DNA from: Saprospiraceae bacterium
Lineage (GTDB): Bacteria > Bacteroidota > Bacteroidia > Chitinophagales > Saprospiraceae
DNA: 41,845 bases
Direction: 5' to 3'
Assembly (NCBI GenBank): GCA_021298575.1
Contig: JAJTFM010000017.1
Location: forward strand, 4,725-46,569
The translations under genes were made by a program, and so were the position numbers. The notes under the pieces were generated by a model, which worked only from the letters and a program-made list of their open reading frames with translations, was not told where the DNA came from and did no database searches. Below, one piece after another: positions 34,028-41,845 of the stretch (positions within the stretch are counted from its first letter, which is position 1; every line of letters starts with the position of its first letter).

Positions 34028-34059
34028 TTGCGATTTTGACCGGAAAATTGGTAATTTTG
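34028..34059 (+). promoter_or_regulatory. Candidate promoter of the SprB-repeat gene
   Basis: TTG (34028-34030) and TAATTTTG (34052-34059) are separated by 21 nt, matching the Bacteroidota -33/-7 pattern. The -7 box ends 146 nt before the chosen ATG, which would give a long 5' leader. The rest of the 33943-34205 gap shows nothing else I can support. Confidence 0.45.
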
Positions 34060-34205
34060 CGGCCGTTCTGCTTCAGAATACACTTCATGTCACAAATCTT
34101 TCCTCCATGAGCGATAATCGGACGTACTCCATAAACCGATACGCTGCACGTCTTTTCCCTGCTAACAATCTTTTCCATCAACCATTGTTAAATTTCAACA
34201 TCCTG

Positions 34206-37200
34206 ATGCAAAAACTTCTAATCCCGATCTTTGCGATTATTTTCGTCGCGATTACCATTGAGTCGTCGGCCCAGACGCCTCAGCAGATTGGTCTGCCTGC
34301 CGAACCGATCAAATACACAACTCCTGCCACTGGGGGTAACCCTGAGTCGGTCTGCAATTTTGCCGGTTCTTTTACTTTGGCCCAATTTATTGGAAACAGT
34401 AATGACAGAGACCTCCCGGAGTTGTTTCTCTGTGCCGGAGACTCGTTTCTGCTTAAACACAACGGAGATGCCATTCTTAATGGCGATCCGAATCCGGCTA
34501 CAACCCCCGGTATTGCCTATGCTCTGTATGAGTGCCCGCCCACAATTACCGGCGATAATCTGCAGGCTATCAGTCTGGTACCCGGCCCCGGCGACCAGTG
34601 CCTGTGGTCAACTCCGTTCCCTTTCAATGGTTTTTACATAACCGAAGGTGTGCCTAATGGAGGCGACAGCTGGTTCTTTAATAACGGTGGTATCAATGCT
34701 GCCTTCAATATGAACCAGCCTACCACGCTCTACTTTGCACCTATCACACTCGATGAAATAACTCCGCCCTCTGGCTTCGAAGCTACTCCCAACGGCCCCA
34801 CTGGCCCGTGTGTCAATGTAAATACTATAGAGACCTTCAAGGTTATCTACCTGAACCCCATTATTGCAGATGGTATCAATACCAACTCCAATAATGACTG
34901 TCTCGGCCGTTTTACTATCAAAGGCGGATACCCTGAGTACAATACCACGTCAACTTATGATATCGAGATTTACCTGACATCAAATCCAAATGTCAAGGCT
35001 GTCATTCAAACACAAAAATCGCAGCTTTTCCACCTGGCTCCTGTAGTGTTTTCAGTCCCCCAGCCAGGAAATTATACTGTTGTAGTTTCTGATGGAAAGG
35101 CTTGCCCAGCCTCCTTCACGATAAATATGTCAACCTGTGATCCGTCTGATAATGTTATTCTGAGTGTTCAGGATACGGTTGTTAACCCTGGTACGTCAAA
35201 TCTTTGCGTACCGATAACTGCGGATAACTTTGAAATTGTTTCAGCCTCATTCTCTGTTAACTGGGATCCCACCGTGTTGTCATATATAGGTATAGCTGAT
35301 CTCAATCCGGTTCTTGATCCGTTCACATCATCAACTCTGAACGAGGCTGACGCAGCTGTCGGCCAGGTAGGCCTGATTATTTACGATCTCGATTTCCTGG
35401 GCAATACTCTTCTGATACCCAACGGTGAAATACTCTTCACGGTTTGTTTTGATGTTGTGGGTAATTTGGGCGATTGCTCGGATGTAAGTGTGACCAACAG
35501 CCCGACAGCTATTGGCTTTGAAGACGAATTCGGTCTTCCCCTCGCTCTGACTCAGAATGCCGGCGCTGTATGTATCGGTTTTCAGCCCCTCGATTACACT
35601 GTCTTTGTCACAGATACTACTTGTCTGGGAACGGCCTCTGTAGTTGTGACTGCAACAGGCGGCGAAGGCCCATACGATGTGGTCGTACAGCAGTTTGATC
35701 CCACAAGCGGCCCTACTTACTTTGATGTAATTGACACGCTTGGCAGCAGCGTAACTTTCACCGGTATCGGAAACTCCAATAACATTGCTGCAACTTACTC
35801 GGTTTGTATCAACGATCGCAACAATAACACACTCTGTGACACCATCACGCTCGATATTCCAACACTTGGATCACAGATTTCTTTTATTCAGGAACCAAGT
35901 TGTAACGGCTCTGACGATGGTATTATCAAGGCGGTCGTACTGGTTGGCGGTGTAGCTGTCCAAAACCCCGGTCCGCAGTTCACTTTCCAATGGTCGCCAC
36001 TTACGCTTCCCGCACCCACAGGAATTCTGCAGGACGGTGCAGCATTCGGTGGCGTTCCCTCTGGTAATTATACCCTGATTGTACGTGATACAATCAGAAA
36101 TTGTTTCGCACCGGTTGCGTCCGGTTTCCTCGGCCAGCCACTCGATATTACAAGAAAATCGGTAAACGTCACGAACGCATCCTGCTCGGGTGTTTCAAAC
36201 GGCTCAATTACATACGAGGCACAGGGTGGAGCTCCCTCAGCAGGCGGTGAATACACATACAAGTGGGAAGATTCAAACGGAGTACTCGTCGGGGTACCTA
36301 CAACTGCCAACCCGATCACTGTAAACAATCTGGCTGAGGGTACATACCGCGTAACGATAACCGACAGCAACGGTTGTACACGTACGGATGTGGTTACGGT
36401 GGGCGCACAAAAGTCTATAACGCTCGAACCATCGCTGACTCAACTGAGTGTATCCTGCTTCGGTCTGAGTGACGGAGGTGCTGCTGTTACTGTTGACGAA
36501 TTCCCGGTTGCATTTGGCAGTGTTTATGGCTTTACCTGGTCTCCCACTATCCCCGGCGCATCCGTCAGTAACCTGAACAAATCTTCCGCTTACACAAATA
36601 TCCCTGCAGGAGATTATACGGTAACGGCAACGGATGCAAACGGATGCAGCGCCACTACAATAGTAACAGTTTTCCAGCCTGCCGAACTGAATATCATTAC
36701 ACTCGGTCAGGTAAATCCAATCTGCGGCCAGCCAAATTCGGGTTCAATCAGTGTGGTGGCTCTGGGTGGCAATGGCGGCCCGAACTACAACTATCAGTGG
36801 AGTGTTCCTGGTAACGGTCAGTCGCAGTCAGGCCTGAGCGCAGGTACATACTCCGTAACTGTCACCGATGTCAAGGGTTGCAGCGACTCCATGATGTTCA
36901 CGCTGACTGCTCCAACGCCTCCCAATATCAGTGTATCGGTAACGCCCGTTCGCTGTGGCAATGATGGTTCGCTGACTGCCAATGTAGCCAACGCAGCTTC
37001 TTATGAGTGGATACAACTGGGCACCGGTTTCAATATCGGTAACTCACAGACGGTCACCGGCCTGAATGGTGGCGCCTATTCTGTCACAGTCACTGATATC
37101 TTTGGCTGCATAGCTACATCCACCGCTCAGCTTAATAACGTCGTACCGCTTTCGTTTGCCGATACCTCCATTGTTCAGCCAACCTGTTTTGGTGGCAGCA

Positions 37201-38894
37201 ACGGGGTGCTGGGCGTTGTGGTACAGAATGGTCAGGCACCGTATGTGAACTACAACTGGTCGCCCGCACAGACGAACAGCCCTACCATCTTCTCTCTGAA
37301 AGCTGGTACTTATGCCGTAACGGTTACTGACAATGCCGGCTGCACGATTACAGGCTCATTCACGCTCAACCAACCTCCGCAAGTGCTCAACACTGTAACG
37401 GGTGTTCAGGGTGTTTCATGCTTCGGTGTGTGTAATGGTACGGCCTCCTCATCAGCAACGTATGGTACTATTCCGCCATCTCCCGGCTCATTTACCTATA
37501 TCTGGAATGACGGTTTCATAGGTGCAAGCAGAAATAATCTGTGCGCCGGCGTTTACACCGTAACTGCTGCCGACCCCAATAACTGCAGCAATACCGACAC
37601 TATTACAATTGCCAGCCCGACAGCGGTTGCCTCTGCTTCCACCAATACAATTGATGCCTCCTGCTTCGGCCTGTCAAACGGAACTGCCACTGTGGTCGGA
37701 ACCGGCGGTAACGGAGGCCCCTATTCCGTTCTCTGGAGTAATGGAACTGCCGGCAATACCGCTACCGGTCTCGCTGCAGGTATCTACAGGGCAACAATCA
37801 CCGACGCCAGCGGCTGTACAGGTGTTGTTTCAAATATAATTATCAGTCAGCCACCCCAGATATCTCTCTCGCAGGATCTCATTCAGACTGAATCACCCAA
37901 ATGCTTCGGCGACAGTGATGGCATGATTGCAGTTGACGTAACTGGTGGTAACACCGGCCAGGTTAATTATAAATGGTTTAATGCCTCGGGTACAGCTGTC
38001 GGTAACGAGAGAATTCTTGAGGATGTTCCTGCCGGAGACTACACTGTGGTTATTACCGATAGCGAGGGTTGCTCAAGCAGCGCTACCTACACCCTGCAAA
38101 ATCCTCCTCCGGTAACGGGCAAATTCAACCTGCCATCAGTCCTCTCTTGCTTTGGTGACGAAACGACTCTTCGCGTTGATACAATCTACGGCGGTAACGG
38201 CGGTCCGTACCAGTTCAGCGTTGATTTTGGTGCTGTACTCTCTCCCGGATTCCCGGTAACAGTTGGTGGTGGCGATCACTACGTAACCTATTACGACATC
38301 ACAGGCTGCTATCTAACAGATACTGTCACCGTTGTGGAGCCAGCCAAAATTGAAGTTGTTTTCGATCCCAATGTATTCGAAATCGAACTCGGTGATACCA
38401 CTTACAGGCTCAAGCCATTGATTTCCGGCGCCGCTATTGACACATTCTTCTGGAATCCGGAAGAACTCGTGAGTAACCCCGGTATTCTTAATCCGAAGGT
38501 CAATATTACCACCGACCAGCGGTTTACACTGCAGGTGGTGGATGATAACGGCTGCACAGGCGAGGGCTCTATCCTGATCGAAGTGGATCCCAACAGGAAT
38601 ATCTATGTGCCCAACGTCTTCAAGCCCGGCTTTGGTGGTGAAAATGACCACTTCAACGTTTATGCCGGCAGGGGTGTCAAAGTGGTGAATTATATGCGGG
38701 TTTTCGACCGCTGGGGTAACCTGATGTTTGACAGGGAAAGTTTCTACCCGGATAATAACAACCTTGCCGACGGGTGGGATGGCAAATTCAACGGACAGTA
38801 CGTCAATCCCGCTGTATTCGTCTATATCATCGAAGTGGAATTCCTCGATGGTAAAGTACTGCTCTATCGCGGCGACGTTACCGTAGTAAGGTAA
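34206..38894 (+). CDS. Giant cohesin/SprB-repeat surface protein with T9SS type B sorting domain
   Basis: 1,562 residues from the ATG that opens a signal peptide (MQKLLIPIFAIIFVAITIES, cleavage near SAQ). Residues ~24-315 are a unique region ending in an Ig-like unit. Residues ~316-459 look like a cohesin fold (VNPGTSNLCVPITADNFEIV, SVNWDPTVLSYIGI). About ten SprB-type repeats follow (~559-1381), each with a C-x-G-x-x-x-G start, a W/Y core and a G-x-Y-x-V-x-x-x-D-x-x-G-C end. An Ig-like unit and the gliding-motility-associated C-terminal domain (VPNVFKPGFGGENDHFNVYA, YMRVFDRWGNLMFD, VFVYIIEVEF) close it. It is a probable T9SS-exported adhesin like SprB; gliding itself is not shown. It is a single-gene unit with its own terminator. 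Confidence 0.92.
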   Translation: MQKLLIPIFAIIFVAITIESSAQTPQQIGLPAEPIKYTTPATGGNPESVCNFAGSFTLAQFIGNSNDRDLPELFLCAGDSFLLKHNGDAILNGDPNPATTPGIAYALYECPPTITGDNLQAISLVPGPGDQCLWSTPFPFNGFYITEGVPNGGDSWFFNNGGINAAFNMNQPTTLYFAPITLDEITPPSGFEATPNGPTGPCVNVNTIETFKVIYLNPIIADGINTNSNNDCLGRFTIKGGYPEYNTTSTYDIEIYLTSNPNVKAVIQTQKSQLFHLAPVVFSVPQPGNYTVVVSDGKACPASFTINMSTCDPSDNVILSVQDTVVNPGTSNLCVPITADNFEIVSASFSVNWDPTVLSYIGIADLNPVLDPFTSSTLNEADAAVGQVGLIIYDLDFLGNTLLIPNGEILFTVCFDVVGNLGDCSDVSVTNSPTAIGFEDEFGLPLALTQNAGAVCIGFQPLDYTVFVTDTTCLGTASVVVTATGGEGPYDVVVQQFDPTSGPTYFDVIDTLGSSVTFTGIGNSNNIAATYSVCINDRNNNTLCDTITLDIPTLGSQISFIQEPSCNGSDDGIIKAVVLVGGVAVQNPGPQFTFQWSPLTLPAPTGILQDGAAFGGVPSGNYTLIVRDTIRNCFAPVASGFLGQPLDITRKSVNVTNASCSGVSNGSITYEAQGGAPSAGGEYTYKWEDSNGVLVGVPTTANPITVNNLAEGTYRVTITDSNGCTRTDVVTVGAQKSITLEPSLTQLSVSCFGLSDGGAAVTVDEFPVAFGSVYGFTWSPTIPGASVSNLNKSSAYTNIPAGDYTVTATDANGCSATTIVTVFQPAELNIITLGQVNPICGQPNSGSISVVALGGNGGPNYNYQWSVPGNGQSQSGLSAGTYSVTVTDVKGCSDSMMFTLTAPTPPNISVSVTPVRCGNDGSLTANVANAASYEWIQLGTGFNIGNSQTVTGLNGGAYSVTVTDIFGCIATSTAQLNNVVPLSFADTSIVQPTCFGGSNGVLGVVVQNGQAPYVNYNWSPAQTNSPTIFSLKAGTYAVTVTDNAGCTITGSFTLNQPPQVLNTVTGVQGVSCFGVCNGTASSSATYGTIPPSPGSFTYIWNDGFIGASRNNLCAGVYTVTAADPNNCSNTDTITIASPTAVASASTNTIDASCFGLSNGTATVVGTGGNGGPYSVLWSNGTAGNTATGLAAGIYRATITDASGCTGVVSNIIISQPPQISLSQDLIQTESPKCFGDSDGMIAVDVTGGNTGQVNYKWFNASGTAVGNERILEDVPAGDYTVVITDSEGCSSSATYTLQNPPPVTGKFNLPSVLSCFGDETTLRVDTIYGGNGGPYQFSVDFGAVLSPGFPVTVGGGDHYVTYYDITGCYLTDTVTVVEPAKIEVVFDPNVFEIELGDTTYRLKPLISGAAIDTFFWNPEELVSNPGILNPKVNITTDQRFTLQVVDDNGCTGEGSILIEVDPNRNIYVPNVFKPGFGGENDHFNVYAGRGVKVVNYMRVFDRWGNLMFDRESFYPDNNNLADGWDGKFNGQYVNPAVFVYIIEVEFLDGKVLLYRGDVTVVR
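35880..38347 (+). repeat. Tandem SprB-type protein repeats (about ten units)
   Basis: Ten diverged units of 70-90 residues begin near 35880, 36142, 36412, 36690, 36925, 37150, 37385, 37628, 37860 and 38110. Recurrent pattern: S-C-x-G-x-x-x-G, a central W-S/N, A-G-x-Y-x-V-T-x-T-D-x-x-G-C. DNA identity between units is low, so these are old protein repeats rather than recent DNA duplications. Confidence 0.85.
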
Positions 38895-38920
38895 TTTTAC
38901 CTGCACACATTGTATATAAG

Positions 38921-38969
38921 GAAGCCGTTGCACTGCATACTTTTGCGGAGCAACGGCTTCTCTCTTTTT
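38921..38969 (+). terminator. Intrinsic terminator of the SprB-repeat gene
   Basis: Arms GAAGCCGTTGC (38921-38931) and GCAACGGCTTC (38950-38960) pair perfectly around an 18-nt loop and run into TCTCTTTTT (38961-38969). The loop contains TACTTTTG (38938-38945), an exact TAnnTTTG box that could belong to a promoter for the downstream methyltransferase gene. Confidence 0.88.
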
Positions 38970-38990
38970 AATGTTTCATTCCGCCAGATT

Positions 38991-39836
38991 ATGCTTCGTA
39001 AACTTGCCAGATTCCTGCACCCCCGATTCCAGACGCTATTCCTGGAATACAAGGTTGATTTTAAACCCCGTTACGGCCACGGACTGCCAGCTCATCCCGG
39101 ACTGCTGCGTGTTGTTGAATCAAACAGGCCCGAATACGCCAACTGGATGAGGTGTGTAAGTAAATATACCACGGAGCTGCAGGCAATCCGGCAGGCCGCT
39201 GTCGAAACGGATAACACAAAGCCAGGCTGGAATAATGGATTTCTTCCCGGACTGGACATCATGGCCCTCTACACGATAATCGCTGAAACAAAACCCGCAA
39301 GGTACGTGGAGGTGGGGTCCGGCAACTCAACCCGGGTGGCTTACAAGGCAGTGAAAGAACACTCGCCCGACACGAAAATTATTTCCATTGACCCCTATCC
39401 CCGGGCAGAAATTGATCACCTCGCCAGCGATATTATCCGAAAACCCTTTGAAAACGCAGATATCGCCTGGCTGACAGAGCTGGAACCCGGTGATATTCTC
39501 TTTATTGACAATTCTCACAGAATGCTCCCCAACTCGGATTCAATGGTGTTTTATCTGGAAACACTGCCTCTCCTGAAACCGGGTGTTATCGTGCATATTC
39601 ACGATATTTATATTCCCTTTGATTATCCGCAGTTCATGTGCGACAGGTTTTATTCAGAACAATACGGACTGGCCATTAATCTGCTGGCAAATCCACAGCG
39701 ATATCACACAGTTTTCCCGGCCTGGTTTATCGCGGAAGACAAGGAGCTGAGCGATATTATCAGTGATATCTGGAATCACCCGAATCTTCACGATGTTGAA
39801 AGGCATGGTGGCTCCTACTGGCTGAAAATTCAGTGA
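38991..39836 (+). CDS. Class I SAM-dependent methyltransferase
   Basis: 281 residues from the ATG giving MLRKLARFLHPRFQ; earlier in-frame codons overlap the terminator. The Rossmann-type motif I is ARYVEVGSGNSTRVAYKAV, followed by an acidic strand end IISIDPYPRAEIDHL (ribose-binding D) and a motif IV-like GDILFIDNSHRM. This resembles the Methyltransf_24 group of small-molecule or glycan-linked methyltransferases. The substrate is unknown. No signal or membrane segment is seen. It lies 1 nt before a second methyltransferase-like gene, so they form a two-gene unit. Confidence 0.82.
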   Translation: MLRKLARFLHPRFQTLFLEYKVDFKPRYGHGLPAHPGLLRVVESNRPEYANWMRCVSKYTTELQAIRQAAVETDNTKPGWNNGFLPGLDIMALYTIIAETKPARYVEVGSGNSTRVAYKAVKEHSPDTKIISIDPYPRAEIDHLASDIIRKPFENADIAWLTELEPGDILFIDNSHRMLPNSDSMVFYLETLPLLKPGVIVHIHDIYIPFDYPQFMCDRFYSEQYGLAINLLANPQRYHTVFPAWFIAEDKELSDIISDIWNHPNLHDVERHGGSYWLKIQ

Positions 39837-39837
39837 C

Positions 39838-40383
39838 ATGGCCCGTTCTATTCGCCCGTTGTACGACCAGTATGGTGCTGAAGGTTATTATCAGTCGCAA
39901 AGCGATTCTTACGAAAATCCACACCTGCCACTCATAGAACGGTTACTGGAGCGCAATTACCACCAGCTGGATATGAGGGGCAAAGTACTCGACTTCGCTG
40001 CAGGAGGCGGAGAAGTCACTTGCGCCCTCGTGCGTATGGGTGCGCAGGAAGTAGAAGGCAGCGATCCTTTCACCTCTTCTCTCTATGAAAAGAAAACAGG
40101 GCTGCATTGCCACCGGTATTCCTTTATGGATGTGGTGAAAAACGGCCTTAACGGTAAATATTCTACCATTATTTCCTCATTTGCGATGCATTTGTGCCCG
40201 CAGAGGGCCCTGTTCTCCCTGACGTGGAATCTGTTTCAGGCTACACCGCTGCTGGTAATAATCACTCCACACAAACGACCAGAACTGGAGCTGGTGCCCG
40301 GAATCGAACTGCTCTGGCAGGATGTCACTGAAGACGAACGCGGGAAAAAAGTACGCATCAAAGCGTACTGCCAGGCTCCCTGA
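39838..40383 (+). CDS. Short class I SAM-dependent methyltransferase
   Basis: 181 residues. Motif I is GKVLDFAAGGGEVTCALVRM (~48-67) and motif II gives EGSDPFTSSLYEKK; YSTIISSFAMHLCP is the post-II strand. The YESYE-like N-terminus (YGAEGYYQSQSDSYENPH) is typical of small Bacteroidota/cyanobacterial methyltransferases. It is shorter than most family members but has no sign of truncation. Its substrate is unknown. The 1-nt spacing after the preceding methyltransferase gene indicates cotranscription and perhaps translational coupling. It converges on the ABC transporter gene with 7 nt between stops. Confidence 0.8.
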   Translation: MARSIRPLYDQYGAEGYYQSQSDSYENPHLPLIERLLERNYHQLDMRGKVLDFAAGGGEVTCALVRMGAQEVEGSDPFTSSLYEKKTGLHCHRYSFMDVVKNGLNGKYSTIISSFAMHLCPQRALFSLTWNLFQATPLLVIITPHKRPELELVPGIELLWQDVTEDERGKKVRIKAYCQAP

Positions 40384-40390
40384 CACGGTA

Positions 40391-41845
40391 TTACCCGGGC
40401 ATCAGGTTGAACTGCAATCGGGCGAGACTTGAGTAGACGCCGTCTGCTTTCGCAGAAAGTTCTGCGTGTGTGCCCTGTTCAACAATCTTTCCGCCCTCAA
40501 GCACATAAATACAGTCAACCTCCCTGATGGTGGCAAGTCTGTGAGCAATGATGATACTCGTCCGCCCCTTCATCAGATTTTCCAGCGCTTCCTGAACCAG
40601 TCTTTCCGATTCTGCATCAAGCGATGATGTAGCCTCGTCGAGCAGCAATACACTGGGGTTTCTCAGAATTGCGCGTGCAATGGCAATACGCTGCCTCTGT
40701 CCTCCAGATAACTTGAGACCCCGCTCTCCCACAACGGTTTCCAGCCCTTCCGGGAATCTGGATATGAATTCCCAGGCATTGGCCTGCCGTGCAGCAATCT
40801 CGATTTCCTGTCCGGTGGCATCCGGCTTTCCATAAATAATATTCTCTCTTATAGACCCCCCGAAAAGAATTACCTCCTGAGGCACCAGGGCAAAATTTTC
40901 CCGGTATGACGACAGCTCATAATCCTGTATGTCACGGCCGTCGGCCAGCACCCTGCCCGAGTCGGGGCGGTGAAACTGGAGCAGCAACTGCATGATGGTT
41001 GATTTGCCGGCGCCGCTTTGTCCGACCAGTGCCACCTTGCTGCCCGAAGATATGGTCAAGTCCACACCTTTCAATACGGGCATATCCGGTCGGGTGGGAT
41101 AGGCAAATCCGATGTTCTCGAGCGAAATGTCGCCTTTTAATCGCCCTGCTTTCAGATTAGTTTGCGGGCGTTCCTCTATTTCCGAAGGCGTATCCAGTAT
41201 TTCAAGAAGACGCTCGGAAGCACCAACTGCACCTACCAGCTCGGTAAAAAAATTGCTCAGTGCTGCTATGGAGGCACCAACAACAGCTGTAAACGTAACA
41301 AAGGAAACCAGCTGACCGGCTGAAAGTTCACCCGACTGTATCATGCGCATTCCCATCCAGATCACAAAAAACAGGGCTCCAAACAGCAGGGTTATTACAA
41401 AGACAGTGAAAATAGCCCTGCTTGCAGCAAATTTCATCGAAACCTGAACTACATCTTCATTAGATCGTCTGTAGCGGTTGTTTTCAAACAACTCATTGCT
41501 GAAAGCCTTTACGGCATGGATCGTCTGAAGTGTTTCATCCAGAATTGTATTGCTGTCGCCGAGTATTTTTTGTCTGTTCTTGGACATATTACGAATCCAG
41601 CGACCAAATATAATGGCAGCAACTACCAAAATCGGAATGGTCAGCATCATTATACCGGCCAGCTTCGGTGTTTGCCAAAGGAGAAACAGTGCCCCGCCTG
41701 CCAGAAAAATCAATTGTCGTACAAATTCTGCAAGTATGAAAGAAAATGTGTTGTAAATACGGCCAATATCGTTTGTAAGACGGCTGTTCAGCTCTCCCGT
41801 GCGGTTCTGTTCGAAGAAAACAATTGGCAGCGAGATGATTTTGGA
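40391..41845 (-). CDS. ABC exporter, fused membrane and ATPase domains (N-terminus beyond window)
   Basis: The frame stays open to the right edge (the first visible residues include IVFFEQNRTGELNSRL), so roughly the first 100-150 residues of the usual ~590 are missing. The visible membrane part has about four helices of the type IV exporter fold. The ATPase domain is complete: Walker A GQSGAGKST, Q-loop LVPQEVILFGGSIRENI, signature LSGGQRQRIAIARA, Walker B VLLLDEATSSLD and H-loop IIIAHRLATI. It resembles MsbA/lipid-exporting half-transporters (ABCB group) that work as homodimers in the inner membrane. The substrate could be lipid, peptide or drug and is not decided by sequence. Confidence 0.93.
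   Translation of the reverse strand, partial: SKIISLPIVFFEQNRTGELNSRLTNDIGRIYNTFSFILAEFVRQLIFLAGGALFLLWQTPKLAGIMMLTIPILVVAAIIFGRWIRNMSKNRQKILGDSNTILDETLQTIHAVKAFSNELFENNRYRRSNEDVVQVSMKFAASRAIFTVFVITLLFGALFFVIWMGMRMIQSGELSAGQLVSFVTFTAVVGASIAALSNFFTELVGAVGASERLLEILDTPSEIEERPQTNLKAGRLKGDISLENIGFAYPTRPDMPVLKGVDLTISSGSKVALVGQSGAGKSTIMQLLLQFHRPDSGRVLADGRDIQDYELSSYRENFALVPQEVILFGGSIRENIIYGKPDATGQEIEIAARQANAWEFISRFPEGLETVVGERGLKLSGGQRQRIAIARAILRNPSVLLLDEATSSLDAESERLVQEALENLMKGRTSIIIAHRLATIREVDCIYVLEGGKIVEQGTHAELSAKADGVYSSLARLQFNLMPG

Noticed and set aside
35151-35580. Cohesin-like domain as evidence of a cellulosome
   Set aside because: There is no dockerin protein, cellulase or scaffoldin context in the window; only the fold-level resemblance is supported.

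Overview
The window looks like an ordinary chromosomal segment of a Bacteroidota bacterium. The evidence is a set of secreted proteins ending in type IX secretion (T9SS) sorting domains (the left-edge fragment, the Asp-box protein, the CotH protein and the giant SprB-repeat protein), Bacteroidota-type promoter boxes (TAnnTTTG), a long signal-peptide-bearing ATP synthase subunit a, and Rpn, WbqC and LuxE-like genes typical of the phylum. I cannot place it below phylum with confidence; a Saprospiria-, Chitinophagia- or Cytophagia-like lineage would fit.

Left part (1-13.9 kb). After the 3' end of a T9SS-exported repeat protein and a perfect bidirectional terminator come, mostly on the minus strand, an acyl-CoA dehydrogenase, an Rpn-type PD-(D/E)XK nuclease with an in-frame 12-bp tandem repeat, a plus-strand cytidylate-kinase-like P-loop protein, and a five-gene minus-strand run. 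In transcription order that run is an AddA-like helicase, moeA, a T9SS-secreted Asp-box protein, a membrane protein with a degenerate McrB-like AAA+ module, and a GH95-like glycosidase.

Middle (13.9-24.5 kb). sodA is bracketed by two directly repeated, nearly identical 150-bp MITE-like elements. Then, on the plus strand, come a WbqC family protein, a Tat-exported class V aminotransferase, an ScfR/RamB-like regulator with a ruined IrrE zinc motif, a UvrD helicase fused to a PD-(D/E)XK/Fe-S nuclease, and a large CotH-kinase surface protein. A minus-strand YkuK-like RNase H fold protein ends the block.

Right part (24.5-41.8 kb). The ATP synthase cluster atpB-E-F-H-A-G lacks atpD and atpC. Its atpA reading frame is broken by an apparent deletion of about 86 bp near the N-terminus. 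dapF, a small exported protein, a LuxE-like acyl-protein synthetase, hutI, a 1,562-residue cohesin/SprB-repeat T9SS type B surface protein, two adjacent SAM methyltransferases and the C-terminal part of an ABC exporter complete the window.

Most of the content is housekeeping plus surface biology. The observations I rate highest are the atpA lesion, the membrane-tethered pseudo-AAA+ protein whose ATPase-like domain is predicted to face the periplasm, the paired MITEs around sodA, and the GH95-like enzyme with altered catalytic positions. No CRISPR array, tRNA, rRNA or complete insertion sequence was recognised.
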